Shown here: one piece after another, positions 34,881 to 47,508 of the stretch
Position numbering within the stretch: position 1 is the first letter of the stretch
Layout: every line of letters begins with the position of its first letter
Origin: Thuidium tamariscinum
Taxonomy: Eukaryota; Streptophyta; Bryopsida; Hypnales; Thuidiaceae
DNA length: 64,000 bases
Direction: 5' to 3'
NCBI GenBank assembly: GCA_947034885.2
Contig: OX344749.2
Coordinates: 46,529,682 to 46,593,681, forward strand
The notes under the pieces: generated by a model
What the model saw: the letters and a program-made list of their open reading frames with translations, nothing else
What the model was told of the DNA's origin: nothing
Database searches by the model: none
Made by a program: the position numbers and the translations under genes

Positions 34881-37439
34881 CAATGTGATGAAATAATATG
34901 TAACACCAAATGTAATTTTGTAAAACATTTATATCCAATAGTTGACAAATAGTCTCTATATTGACATGCAATGTTGTGCTTTGTAATTAGTGTTGCCAAT
35001 ATTAAGTACCATTAATAGTGTAGTGTAAAATTTTTGATCTAAAATGATTCAAAGCTAAAAAAAATCTAGTCAAGCAAGGTGCATGGTAGAAATTTCTAGA
35101 TGTTTTTCACATCTTCTTAAGCTAGTGTACCATCTTAAGTAAGCACAATCGCACAACATTTACTAACATAGCTATGACATGAAAGAATAAAAAAATCATG
35201 TATTAGGGAAAATTATATGATAAATGTGTAATAGTAATTTAAAATTCCAAATATATATTGGGCTTTTTATTCATTCAAATATTAATCCCAAACTATTGTA
35301 AGTTGTTGTAAATACCCTTGAAGCTATTCAATAGCTTACACCAACTACATTGTCTTGACAATGCCATATTAGATATTTAAATTTTTTATTTTGAAATATT
35401 AAAAAGGGATCATTTATCAAACTATTTTAATGATGTGAGACATCTACTAGTTAAAGTAAACATTTTTATTTGTTAACCCATTAGGGATTGGTCGACCACT
35501 TTCAAGTCAATTTCAAGACTTTTTGTCTTTGCAATTTGTAGAACATTTGATTTCAAAAAACTTAGAGAAGAATGTATTTAAAGTGTCTTCATACACTTCT
35601 AACAAAACCAATTTCAAGAGAACGTGTGCAAAAATGAATGAGTTGTGCTTGTCCAAACTTGAAATGGCCTAGCCTTTTATATTGGAGTTTTCAATGAAAA
35701 ATGCATATTTAATGTATATGTGAAGGAATTAGTCCAAAGGTTTTTAGTCCATTTCTAGACCATGTACTCAAATTCACATCCAATTATAGCAAACCCTATT
35801 TAGCACTAGTGCCAAAGGATGTTTATGACACATCAATCTTTCAAGAGTAATTACAAAGATGTGAACCGTTGGATCATTTTCATTTTTTGTGTACTTCAAG
35901 GACCTACCCCATGGAACTTATTTATTCAATTTGATCTAAAATTACATCTTTTGAGAGGACACAAAATAAAACTTTTTTAGAATTGTATACAAAAACTACA
36001 ACCGCCTCCCGAATCGACCACGGACATTAATGGGTTAAAAGATGTGAACAATATACATTTTTTTAGTTGTTCATATAGGTTGTTGATTGATAACTAGTTG
36101 AATAATAGTTAACATCATGGATACAAGATTTAGAGTTAGAGGAAGGGTTAGAGGAAGAGTTAGCCACTAGCTAACTACCTAAAATTGTAGCTGGCTACTT
36201 AGAGGAAAAAATATTTACCATAATGTCAATTTACAAATTTGAAAAAAGGAATAGGAGGCTTCAAAATGAAAGTGTTTGAAATTAATATAGATAAATAGAA
36301 AGCAACAAAGAAATGATAAATAGCATGATCAAGTAATTGATGCAAAAGTGATATGTGGTCTACAGAATAATGTAGAGGTGAGTTCATAAAATTTGAAGTG
36401 GAATTACAATGTGGATAGATGAAGGTTTGTACTCTATCCACAAGTTGTGACCACTTAAGGGCCTTCTTAGAATGCTTTAGTGTGTTAGATTGAGCATATT
36501 TGGGTAGCCATGTTGTAATGGCAGTACTGAATCTTTGAAATTTGAAATGAAAATTATTGTGGTTGCATGTGCTAGGCTATTGGTTATTAGTATTTTTTGT
36601 GTGTCTCATTTTTTAATAATTTTTCTTTTACATTCTTAATGTATTCCAATTTTACTCCTTATACTAATTGTATGGGCATTGCTTGTACAAGCTTGTAGTG
36701 ACTCTAGCTTGTATAGTTCAAAGTATTAAGTGATAATTGCTTTTTCTTAATTTCAAATTTATTTGATATTTGAATAATTAAAATTATTGTATATATTATT
36801 TATAATATTCATAAGCTTTGTATATAGATCCTTGCAATATTTAGCAAACTTAAAGCATCTTCAATGGTTTGTTAGAATTATAGTTGATAGTTAGGGTATT
36901 TTTGAATATTTTTAGTATAGCATATGAACCTTTTTTTTTGTTCTTTTTGTTAGTTGTAGGTTCTTTGGGATGCTTGAGGATACGAAAAAAATGGATAAAA
37001 TCATTCATACTCATCCATATATATACTTTCATCTATATAATCATCTATTATTAGTAACTTTCATTCATATACTAGTGATTTTATTGATTTTCGTAAAGAG
37101 GAATTCAGAAATTTCATTCAAATTTTCATTTATTTTTTCAAGTATTAAAGGGAGTAAAACAAATTGTAATAAAATTTTGGCTCAAATTTTCCAATTTAAA
37201 AATGATTATAACATACCTCTAGTGATCAGTTGAACCTTTTGATGTGCATAGTGGAACTAAGAGTAACTATTTGATGAGGCTTAATTTTATGGACTATCAT
37301 AATTTTTTGTTTGCTTCCCAACACATGAATACAACATCCCTTTCTCATCAATCCCTTAAATTCTTCGACTATATTTTCACCAAAAATGCTCCAAAACTAC
37401 CACTTCTAGTACAAGAACCGAATTTTCATAAAAAAAACT

Positions 37440-38040
37440 TTTTTTGACACATGTAAATATAGGATCTTGTAGTATGTTGACTTAAAAACATGTAGAAAGA
37501 ATTTCAAAAATTTCCATCCAATAGTTGAATGCATGATTTAAGCGTTTGAATTGACAAAAGTCCTTTTCTTTGCCTTGCCAAAAATGGATAATTGCATTTT
37601 ATAAGCTCACATTCATATGAAAAAATGTCCAAAATGGTAGGACTTCTTTGGATTCATTTTTTAAGGCAAGTTGACTACATGCTTGAAAATTTCACATTAT
37701 TTGGATTTGTATAAAATATAGGAAAAAATAGTAAATAGAAAGAAGTAAAAAATAATTTCAAAAATATAAAATTATTAAGAATTTTATAATGGAATTATAA
37801 AGTGCCAATCCCATTAGACAAGTTACAATGTTGTAATAAAAAATCTTTATTCTATGATGTTATTTTTTTCAAAAAATATTGAAAGTCAAGTAAAATAAAG
37901 AACTTCAAAGTTTATTCAAGAGCAAAAAATCCCTAACTATACTCAAATGAAAACTTCTCACAACTTTTGATTAATTGATTAAAATAGAATGATTGAAATT
38001 TTTTCATATACATATATAAATTTAGAAAACCAATTTCAAC
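37440..38040 (-). repeat. Arm of a diverged inverted repeat (partner 32100-32690)
   Basis: This is the reverse complement of the unit at 32100-32690, with many substitutions and indels. The shared blocks include TAGGATCTTGTAGTAT and AAAAATGTCCAAAATGGTAG. Confidence 0.55.
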
Positions 38041-38476
38041 TTTTTGATTCTAAAAAAAGTGATTCCTTTTTTTAATGTGCTCAAACTGCCAATTGTACAA
38101 AAAAAATAATACATTAGGCCATAACTTTTGACTCATATTTCTATATGTCCTAAATTTCAATGCACATTAAAGATATTCCTTGTCTACACCTTTTACTAAA
38201 GTTTGGATCCAAAACATGAAAATCTCTAGTTGCATGTACCTGCCAAAAATTGCCAAATTTTGTAGGTGGTCTTTTAGGGGTTAATAAAATGAGGTCAATA
38301 TCCACTACAGTACACATAGTGCCATAAAAATATGTCACAATTTCATTCATCAAGTGGATGACCACGTTTTCATCCAATCTTTCCATCCATGTCCATGTTT
38401 TAGAGTCTAAAGAAGGAGCCAAACCTTCTTATGTTTAGCAAATTTCTTAGGCATTCTACGTTGTCACTGAAGACTG

Positions 38477-39771
38477 TTGGCAGCGAGCTCGTTTTTTGGA
38501 GCGTATGAGAATCAGCTGTTGATGGACGCTCCTCGGATCTTAACCCTAATCATATGCCAAGGGTGCCATGCCTCGAAGAAGTCATTGCTTCATGCTTGCC
38601 ATTGTTGCCATTCTGTTTTTTTGATTGCAACGGCGCACGTTCTTTTTGACATAATTGTTGTGTGCAACGAGTCATGACCTACGAAGCTATCCATAGTACA
38701 CTGTCGTCTTCCCTGATTTGTCTCGTCAGACAGACTCTAGGGAATATGCTTCCAATTGCTGCCAATGTGCTCTGCAGTCTGCACTCACGATCATGGCACG
38801 CGTCGCCTCGCTCGCACTTGTAGGTATGATACTGTACTGAGCATCATGGAACTGACATCTTTAAGTCTTTAAAAATATCCCACAAGAATTCTGAGTTTCG
38901 TACTTGAATTAATTATTTCTGAATTGCGTATTGCGGGTTTCGGAATTTGAGGAGGTGCAGTGTTGAGAATGGGAGTCCCCTCTAACCGCTGAGGTTGCTT
39001 TGCATATGAACAGAATGGATTAGGGTTTGAGATTTGTCCTGTGCAGAAGATGAAATGAAAGAAATAGAAGAACCGGTACATGTTCGATGTTTCTCAACCC
39101 TAGGTCTTGCGGCGAAGTGGCATTGAGATACGTTGCTGTCATGATCGGCTCTGCATTCGAGTAACGCACATGTTCGTACATTACTTGTCAAATGTCGATT
39201 AAACGAGGCAACTGCGTACGTTCTGGCATTGTCAACTCGTCCTGCCAGACCCTTGATTAACTTAAGCTTAAGTCTGGCCAAAAATTTATGCACAAATGGG
39301 ATCCAGCGTGACAAAGATCAGTGATGTACGTCCGTACATTTTAAATCTTTAGAAATATCTGTCTTCCTTATGGGAAAGAAAAAGCAGGTAAGGGAAGGCG
39401 TGACCGGATGGGACTGTCAACGAAAGAAGCACGTGTCCCGCTCAAGTTTAGAGAAGCACTCAGGAGACGACAACACAGCAGTTTAATCGAAGTTCACTGA
39501 TTGAGAGCTTGGAGAGAATGGGTATAAAGTATTGTCGGCATGAAGGTTACAGATATGCGTACTGATCAGGCGCAAGCTCCGCAATATCCACGGTCTTGTG
39601 ATGAAGTCGTGAGCACCTACTTTTCCTTATTACGAGTATTAGTGTTTCAAGTTTGATATCATACTTCCACAGGTAGTCAGTTGAGAGGCATTGCTGTGAA
39701 ATCAACTCTCGAAATTGCAGAGACATTAGAAAATAGGAAAGATCAAATGTGATACGAGGAAGTTGCTCAAT
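38477..39771. other. PEPC upstream region
   Basis: Base composition is more balanced than in the desert to the left. Small frames exist on both strands but none is supported. It presumably holds the PEPC promoter and 5' leader. Confidence 0.4.
39523..39529 (+). promoter_or_regulatory. Candidate TATA box of the PEPC gene
   Basis: TATAAAG lies 249 bp before the PEPC ATG at 39772. Distance and sequence suit a plant core promoter with a leader of about 215 nt. There is no other support. Confidence 0.35.
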
Positions 39772-42700
39772 ATGAGTACCACGAATACGGATCATCAAGG
39801 GAGGCCGCAGGGGATGGACTCGATAAACTCAGAGATGCGTTTGCCAGTGCCGAAGTCTGTGGAGGGTGACAATCAGCCAGTTGAAATCGAATCTCTTATG
39901 CTGGACATGTTCTTCAATATTCTTCAAAATCTTCATGGGCCTGGCATTAAAGCAACGGTAAGAAAGTGATGCTGTCCACAATGTTGAAAGAAATCTTTTG
40001 CATGGGTGTCCTCCACTTCTCTGTTTCTAGTTGTTGACGCACGGCAATGTTTCATGGAGTCTTTTAGCGACCGTTACATTGGGAAGTAGATTTTTGTAAA
40101 ATTTGCGTTCTGTATGAGTTTTCCTATACTGGGAAAGAATGGTGCCTCCAGTGTGCTTCTAGGGTTGTGTATTAACAAACACCTTCTTGTGTGGGAGAGA
40201 GATCATTGGATTCCTGCATTCGATTTGGGGCATCGTCTTCTGGCAATGCGAGACCGACGTAAAATTTGACACCGTTGATTGAATCTTCGGGCTTTCTCTC
40301 TTTTTAGTGCTTCTTGACAAGCGTAGAGTGTGGGCCGTTCTTATGTTTCGCCCTTGCAGTTAATGTTCATTACTACATCCTCAATATATTGCCTACGATT
40401 GGTCAGGTGGAGAAATGTTACACAATATCACGAATGAACAGCAAATTTGGTGCTCAAGATGACCTTCGAAGACTCGAAGAGCTTGGAGAAGTCCTCAATC
40501 AACTCGATGCCGGTGATTCCATTGTTGTAGCAAGTGCGTTCTCTCACATGCTCAGTTTAGGTAATCTAGCCCAGGAAGTCCAAAGCGCATCTCGAAGGCG
40601 TGCCAAGCAAGCCAGAAAAAATGATATTGGAGATGAAAATAGTGCCCTAACGGAGTCGAATCTGGAAGAAACGTTCCAACGTCTGGTGAACCAATTGGGA
40701 AAAAGTCCAGCTGAGATATTTGAGGCCTTAAAGAATCAGACCGTCGATTTAGTCCTAACAGCTCATCCTACTCAATCCGTCCGTCGCGCTTTGCTTCAGA
40801 AACATACAAGGTGTGCATATTACTTACTTTTCTGTCTATCGATTGAAGCTCGAATTGGTGCGTATGTGGAGACATTTGGTTCGATTTCATTTGACACGAA
40901 TATGTCTGCACTTTCTATCTGCAAGTTGAGCTATTCTCTTGGGATTAATATCTCGTGGCTTTGACGCTCCAGGATTCGCACCATCTTGTCTCAATTGCAC
41001 CAAAAAAACATAACTAACGACGAGAAGCAGGAACTTCACGAGGCTCTTGAACGAGAGGTAGTTGTTCACCTTGTCGGATTTGTGTCGGGATTTGAAATCG
41101 AACTGAATTTCTCTTTCAGTATCACCCTTATTATTCTTATTATTCCTTTCCTTAGTACTTGAGAAGCTGTTGCTCTGATTGGTCGGGCCGAATTCCCTTA
41201 CAGAGACTCTTCCAGTGCATCTATAAAGCATACAAAAAATCTAGCTGTCTATCCTTTTTTAATCATGATCATTAAAACCCTGAACCTCAACAGTTTCTTT
41301 AATTGCGGTACAGATTAGCAGTTTATCTGGGAAAGGAAACGTATTAAATGATATGATTTGGCCCTTTAATAATGCAGATTCATGCTGCCTGGCGAACAGA
41401 TGAGATCCGGCGTGCACCTCCAACACCACAGGATGAGATGCGTGCTGGCATGAGCTATTTTCAAGAGACTATCTGGAATGGATTGCCAACCTTCCTACGG
41501 CGACTCGACACTGCATTGAAAGCTATTGGTGTCAAAGAGCGGTTTCCTTATAATTTGCCGTTGATTCAATTTTCTTCTTGGATGGGTGGCGACCGAGATG
41601 GTGAGTTCTCTGTACTTTTTTCTATTTCAAATTCTCATCTTCTCGATGGCGATTCGATAAAACAGAACCAGCTATTGGAAAGGTTTTACTTCCATCATTG
41701 ATATCTGAGTTAATACTACGAAAGTGATTTTGGTAGTCTTATATCAAGAACTTCCCTCACCTATTTTCATGGTACTCACTATGTCTCAGTCCTTGAGAAT
41801 TAAGAGCATTTAGGCATTATTGTGCAAATTATTATTAGCTGGTATCAGAAACAGATGACAACTGCGAATTGACAGGTAACCCCAGGGTCACTCCCGAAGT
41901 GACCAGAGAGGTTTGCTTGCTGGCAAGGATGATAGCAACCGATCTGTACTTCGCGCGTATCGAAGACCTCATGTTTGAGGTGAACCATTGTCCTTTTCCT
42001 ACCTGAGTGACCTTCCTACATTCTGAAACTCACACAATATGGACTCAACTGTTCAGTATTTACGATAATTGCTCTGAAGATTTTCGGATATAAACGAAAC
42101 CGATACTGCATTCATCTGCTTTCCCAGATTATGCTTTGATACCGTTGCATTGTTCTCAGTTTTTGTGAATTGGAAGGAGTTTAAAGGTTAGATGCTTTTA
42201 AATCTTGTTGAGCTGAGCAGAGAAAGCAGAGTGACAGTTTTTGATGAACTGCAACTTGTCTGGGTAAATATTCTGATACTAATGCTTTGTGCCTTGGATG
42301 AGCTCAAGCCCGTAGTTTAATTACAGTATCCTGCATTGCAGATGTCAATGTGGCGCTGCAGTGAAGAGATGAAAAACAGGGTTCTCCAGTTGGAAACCAA
42401 TGCAAAAAAGGAGGCCAAGCATTACATTGGTGCGGTAGCTTCACAAATGCTGTCTCACACTTTTGCTTTGGATGGACCATTACTTTGAATTTTACTATGA
42501 AATTAGTTCATTATTTTATGCCGGCTTACAAGTAGTATGCAGGATAACACATTTTCTCTTGCACCTTTATAGGTGTTGCAACTTAGATTCAGAATTGAAA
42601 TGCTGTGAATGCAATGTAGAATTTTGGAAGACGGTTCCAGCAACTGAACCATTTCGAGCCATATTGGGAGCCATACGTGATAAGCTCTACCAGACTCACG

Positions 42701-45700
42701 AGCGATTGCGGCAGCTGATGACGTGCGGCAAGAGCGAGATTCCTGTTGAGGAAACGTTTACAGACAAGAGTCAGGTACTCGAAATAAGAGATTGTATTGC
42801 TGATGGCTATTGTGAATATGCTTCTCCAAGGCTAGTTGCTCACTTGCTCTTTGTTGCACGTGTCTATCCTCTTGTCCATATGATTTGTTCTTGTTATCAA
42901 ATGACCGTGTTTCAAAGATTGTACAGATGGAAGTGAGTTCTTGGTATTCTTCTTATTGTTTGCAGATTCTAGAGCCATTGGAACTGTGTTATCGGTCACT
43001 ATGTGAGACTGGCGACAAACAAATTGCCGACGGTAGTCTCTTGGATTTTATGCGTCAGGTCTCCTGTTTTGGATTGAGCCTAGTAAAGTTGGACATTAGA
43101 CAAGAGTCAGAACGACATGTGGAAGTTGTTGATGCAATTACGCAATACCTGGGGTTAGGCTCGTACAGAGATTGGTCGGAAGAAGATCGCCAGGTATGGT
43201 TCTTGCAACCGGTATTCGTGATAAATTCCCTTATAGTTTCTTTAGTTTTACTAGTAAGCACATATTTTCTAGTGCCCTTGCAAGTGTCAAACGATACTCT
43301 CACCAAGTGAGCAGGAACTTCTCATAAATCAATATTTGTATTCTTAGGAATGGCTGGTTGGTGAGCTTCGTGGTAGACGACCCTTGTTTGGATCTGACCT
43401 GCCCATGACCGACGAAGTCAGGGACGTGTTGGAAACACTACGGGTTGTTGCAGAGCTTCCCTCGGATTCCTTCGGAGCCTATGTGATTTCTATGGCGACA
43501 GCCCCATCGGATGTACTCATTGTGGAGCTACTGCAGCGTGAATGTAAAGTTCTTGCGCCGCTGCGAGTCGTTCCTTTGTTTGAGAAGCTGGCGGACCTGG
43601 AGTCTGCTTCCGCATGCCTTTCTCGTCTTTTTTCTATAGATTGGTATTTGAATCGGATCAATGGAAAACAGGAGGTATATTTTCATCAGCCTGTTTGTTT
43701 GGATGCATAAAATTAAGACCTTAATTCATAAGTCTGACAAGAGGATTGCATTATTGACTATATAACTGCTTTATTCTGTTCGTCAGTGCTCTGATGGTAT
43801 TTTTACAATAGATGGCATGGTTAGTGAGGCAGAATCAAATTGGTCATTTGCATTTCAAATGACAATTATATTTGGAGTCCAAACTCAAGCCATTCCTTTG
43901 GCAGTAAATCGAATCTGCGAAGATGATGAATTTTCACTCTTGTACAGTATGGGTGTCGTCAAGATTAGCAACTTCTACCTAGTTTACTACGGCTTTATTT
44001 AGAGACTAAAATTGGAATTGATACTGTACTGATTTGACTGAGCAGGTGATGATCGGCTACTCCGACTCTGGGAAAGATGCTGGGAGGTTGTCTGCAGCCT
44101 GGCAGATGTTCAAGTCTCAGGAGGAATTAGTCAAAGTAGCTAAGCAGTATGGAGTTCATCTAACCATGTTCCACGGGCGTGGAGGTACTGTTGGTCGGGG
44201 TGGCGGCCCTACTCATCTGGCTATACTCTCACAGCCGCCAGATACAGTGAATGGCTCACTCCGAGTCACCATTCAAGGAGAGGTTATTGAGCAGTCGTTC
44301 GGAGAAGCTGAGTTGTGTTTTCGCACTCTGCAACGTTTTACTGCTGCTACTCTCGAGCATGGCATGCATCCACCCCTTGCTACCGAGCCAGAGTGGCGAG
44401 CGCTGATGGATGACATGGCGGCAGTTTCGACTTCACAATATCGCAAATTTGTGTTCAACCACCCGCAATTTGTGCGATATTTTCGTAAGGTAATTGACTG
44501 ATGCACCTTCGGCAGGAGCCTTACTGGATAATAATATTCAAATGCCGTCGTCATAAGTGTTCGATGCGTTAGTCAATTACAATGAGAACTGTATGCGGGT
44601 TGTGCATTAAAACTTGCCTCTACCTTTATTAGGACTGCTTCCAGGGTGTTTTTTTGCACACTCACTGTTGCAGAACCGAGAATTAAACGATAGTTCGCAT
44701 TGCGCATGCAGGCTACACCAGTATTGGAATATGGGAGGATGAACATTGGAAGTAGACCGTCCAAGAGAAAACCGAAAGGTGGAATTGACTCACTCCGGGC
44801 TATACCTTGGATATTTGCGTGGACGCAAACAAGGTTTCATCTTCCAGTTTGGCTAGGCATGGGTGCGGCTTTGAAGCAGGCTCTCAAGGCAGACAACATC
44901 ATTCTTAAGACTCTTCGCAAAATGTATGACCAGTGGCCGTTTTTCCGAGTGACTATAGATCTTGTTGAGATGGTTTTCGCCAAAGGTGATCCTCGTATCT
45001 CTGCTCTCTATGATCGTCTGCTTGTCGACGATGAATTGAAACCTATTGGAGAAGAATTGAGATCCCGATACGACGAGACCAAGGAACTTCTTCTCCAGGT
45101 ATACGCTCAGTGATGAACACATTGAGAATCGATCCGTTTTTCATTTTATGCAGCACTCCGTTACCACTTCTCTCTACTTCGTCTTGTAAAGTTAAGTAAA
45201 TGATTTGCGTCATCTAAGCATTTTCAACGTACGTAGGAGTATGAAATTTTTGGAGATGTATTTAAAGACCTATGGAGAAATCTTTGGGTATACGGGCCAA
45301 TCTATTGAGTTCAAACTTTTATCATTATGTATGAATTTCATAGGAGATCTTTCAAATTGGGAAATTCTAGACCACTAATGAAAGGCAAGTTGATAACCCC
45401 ATTTCTGTTCAAAGATGAGTGGCCATAGACATTTTAGCCAAGTCATACTCCACTCCCTAATAATTCCAAGTTTCCAACCAAGTGTAATAGTACCTGAGTT
45501 GCTGTTGGTAACGGAGGTCAGTACAGGAGATGGGATCAGGTCCTTCGCGACTGCAGTTTCTCACTGAGTTTTCTTGACCAGGTTACAGGACACGATGAAT
45601 TGCTTGCTGGCAGTCCATTTTTGAAGCACAAGTTGAGACTACGGGAATATTTCATCACCCCTCTCAATGTTCAGCAAGTTTACACATTGAAAAGAATGAG

Positions 45701-45881
45701 AGATTCAAGAAGTCAAATATGCGATCCCTTGCAGGAGGCCATTCTGGAAGAGCTCAGGTCTGGTAAAGAATCTTCAGAGCTAGTAAACCGTAACACCACC
45801 ACGGATTACCCACCTGGTTTAGAGGACACGCTTATTCTCACGATGAAGGGAATTGCGGCTGGAATGCACAACACGGGTTGA
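39772..45881 (+). CDS. PPC: Phosphoenolpyruvate carboxylase, plant type, 12 exons, 976 aa
   Basis: The enzyme carboxylates PEP to oxaloacetate in the cytosol. Exons by GT-AG borders and phase are 39772-39957, 40407-40810, 40973-41057, 41378-41600, 41876-41979, 42342-42429, 42620-42774, 42966-43193, 43348-43674, 44046-44489, 44712-45098 and 45582-45881. The joined frame is open (2931 nt), and 976 aa is close to the usual 960-970. Catalytic blocks are present: [11 protein letters not shown] (His182), [11 protein letters not shown] (604-614) and [12 protein letters not shown]. Ser17 ([10 protein letters not shown]) aligns with the regulatory phospho-serine, but the usual Lys/Arg three residues before it is Gly. 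Ala784 is the C3-type residue, and Lys894 keeps a basic residue at the inhibitor-sensing site. The C-terminus is HNTG, where plant types usually have QNTG. This is not the bacterial type (RNTG). Confidence 0.95.
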
Positions 45882-47508
45882 GGTCGGAACAATACTTTCC
45901 ACTCCACTTCATCAACTTTCTCCTTCCAACTGAAAGTCTTAAAGACAAAACTGTAGACTATTGTCCCTGAAGAGCATGTTACTAAATGATTCACTGTCAA
46001 GGCCGTTTACTTGTTAAGGCTTTATAACTTTCTTCCCTTTTGCAGGTCTAGACCTCAGAATTCATTACGCCACTCGCTGTGGGTGGAGCGACGCGGTTCC
46101 GTCAGTTGATATCCGACCCACAGTGTCCACTTATTGCTTGGATCTGGAGGTTGAGGATGCCTAATCTGCTTACGAGTTCGATAAGTGATCTCGTTCATAT
46201 CCACGTAGCATCCACTAAGCATATCTAGCAATCGACTGCCTGATTTCTGCGAGGCTAACTTTCGACACATCTGAAGCGGATTGATTGGGAACTCAACGGT
46301 GCGCTTGAAGTGCTAAGCTCATATTCTTAGTTTGCATCTTGATGCTCGTGCAGAGAAATTTCGAACTAAACAAACCACTATGTTCAGCTCTTCGTTATCG
46401 CTTGCGGCAGGAAAATATGTAAAGTATGTGTTATTTTTATAGCCACCTGCTGCAAAGCAACCTGTTTGTGAGGAATGCGAGCAATAATTACGTACTGAAT
46501 TTTTTTGGCTTCAGTTTATTTGTTGGCAGACTTACATGCTTAGACTTTGAAATGCAAGAATAGTGTGAAATTCTTACATTTTCTCGCATTAGTTCCGAGG
46601 CTATTATCACCTCGTTGATAGTATCTAATCATTCTCGGACCATGAGGGAATATATGAACTATGGGCCCATCCATTGCAAACGTCTTTAACCAATCAATCA
46701 TTGCTAAATCTTGAAATGAAGTGTATATGTTATGTTTGGGTATGTTGGGCTGGGTAGAGCTACGTTGTTGACTAAACTTCCTAGGACTGTAGTCAGTATT
46801 TTGTTAGCATTCATGCTTGCCAGTGGTAACGGAGTACAGTACTAGCTGAACTTCACATTTTGTAATTCACATTCTGTAGTTGCACCTAATTCCAACCCAT
46901 TTTTAATTGCAACCTATTTCTAAAACCAACCCTCTACAAATTTTGCCTCAAATATACAACCTTTATTCAAATTTTTGCTTCATATGTACAATGCGGACAT
47001 TGGGTATACCTATTTTCAACATTCTGAAAACTCGTAGTTTACTCAAATACTGTCCCGAAAACGCATGCTAAGGAAATCTGGGATTCCCTTTGGACTTCCA
47101 ACAAGACGCAACCATGCGGTGTATTTTGTCCATATAGAGGCAGGTTTCTGCCAGAACATGCACCTGCTCAGGAGGTATGCACTTCTCGTACAATTCAGCA
47201 GTGCAGTGAGCATGCCCCCGGGTACATCAAAGCCGATTCTTGGCCAACTCAAATGGGAAAGGGTGTTCCCAACCGTCCACCTCGTAGACCTCAAAATTAC
47301 CTTTCAGAAGACCAAGTGACAAGAGACGCAGAAATCAGCAACTCATTCTACAAGACAATGAAACTATCTTAAACTGATTTATGCCATTAACAGGGGCGCC
47401 AAATTAGTGTCACCTGCAGAATTGCTGTCACTACAGAAAAGAAAACTGTGAAATTTGCAGAGAACAGTAACGTTTTAGCCGAGACTTCGGTAAGTTAAGT
47501 GAGCATAG
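45882..47508. other. PEPC-RtcB intergenic region (convergent 3' ends)
   Basis: It lies between the 3' ends of two convergent genes. Overlapping frames of 83-84 codons on both strands at 47043-47319 have no recognisable domain. A short stem (CTGTGGGT / ACCCACAG) lies at about 46076-46122. Confidence 0.4.

Larger units (their letters stand above)
25761..38476. other. Long AT-rich gene desert of diverged repeats
   Basis: The DNA is strongly AT-rich with many A and T runs and one run of about 15 C near 34492. Open frames are short and have no recognisable domains. Parts recur in direct or inverted orientation within the stretch (listed separately), so it is best read as old transposon debris. 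Segments at about 28.7-30.3 kb are less AT-rich and carry frames of 80-95 codons on both strands, none of which I can identify. Confidence 0.6.

Noticed and set aside
47043..47319. Overlapping frames of 83-84 codons on both strands
   Set aside because: Both strands are open over the same DNA and neither shows a family motif, so coding is not supported.
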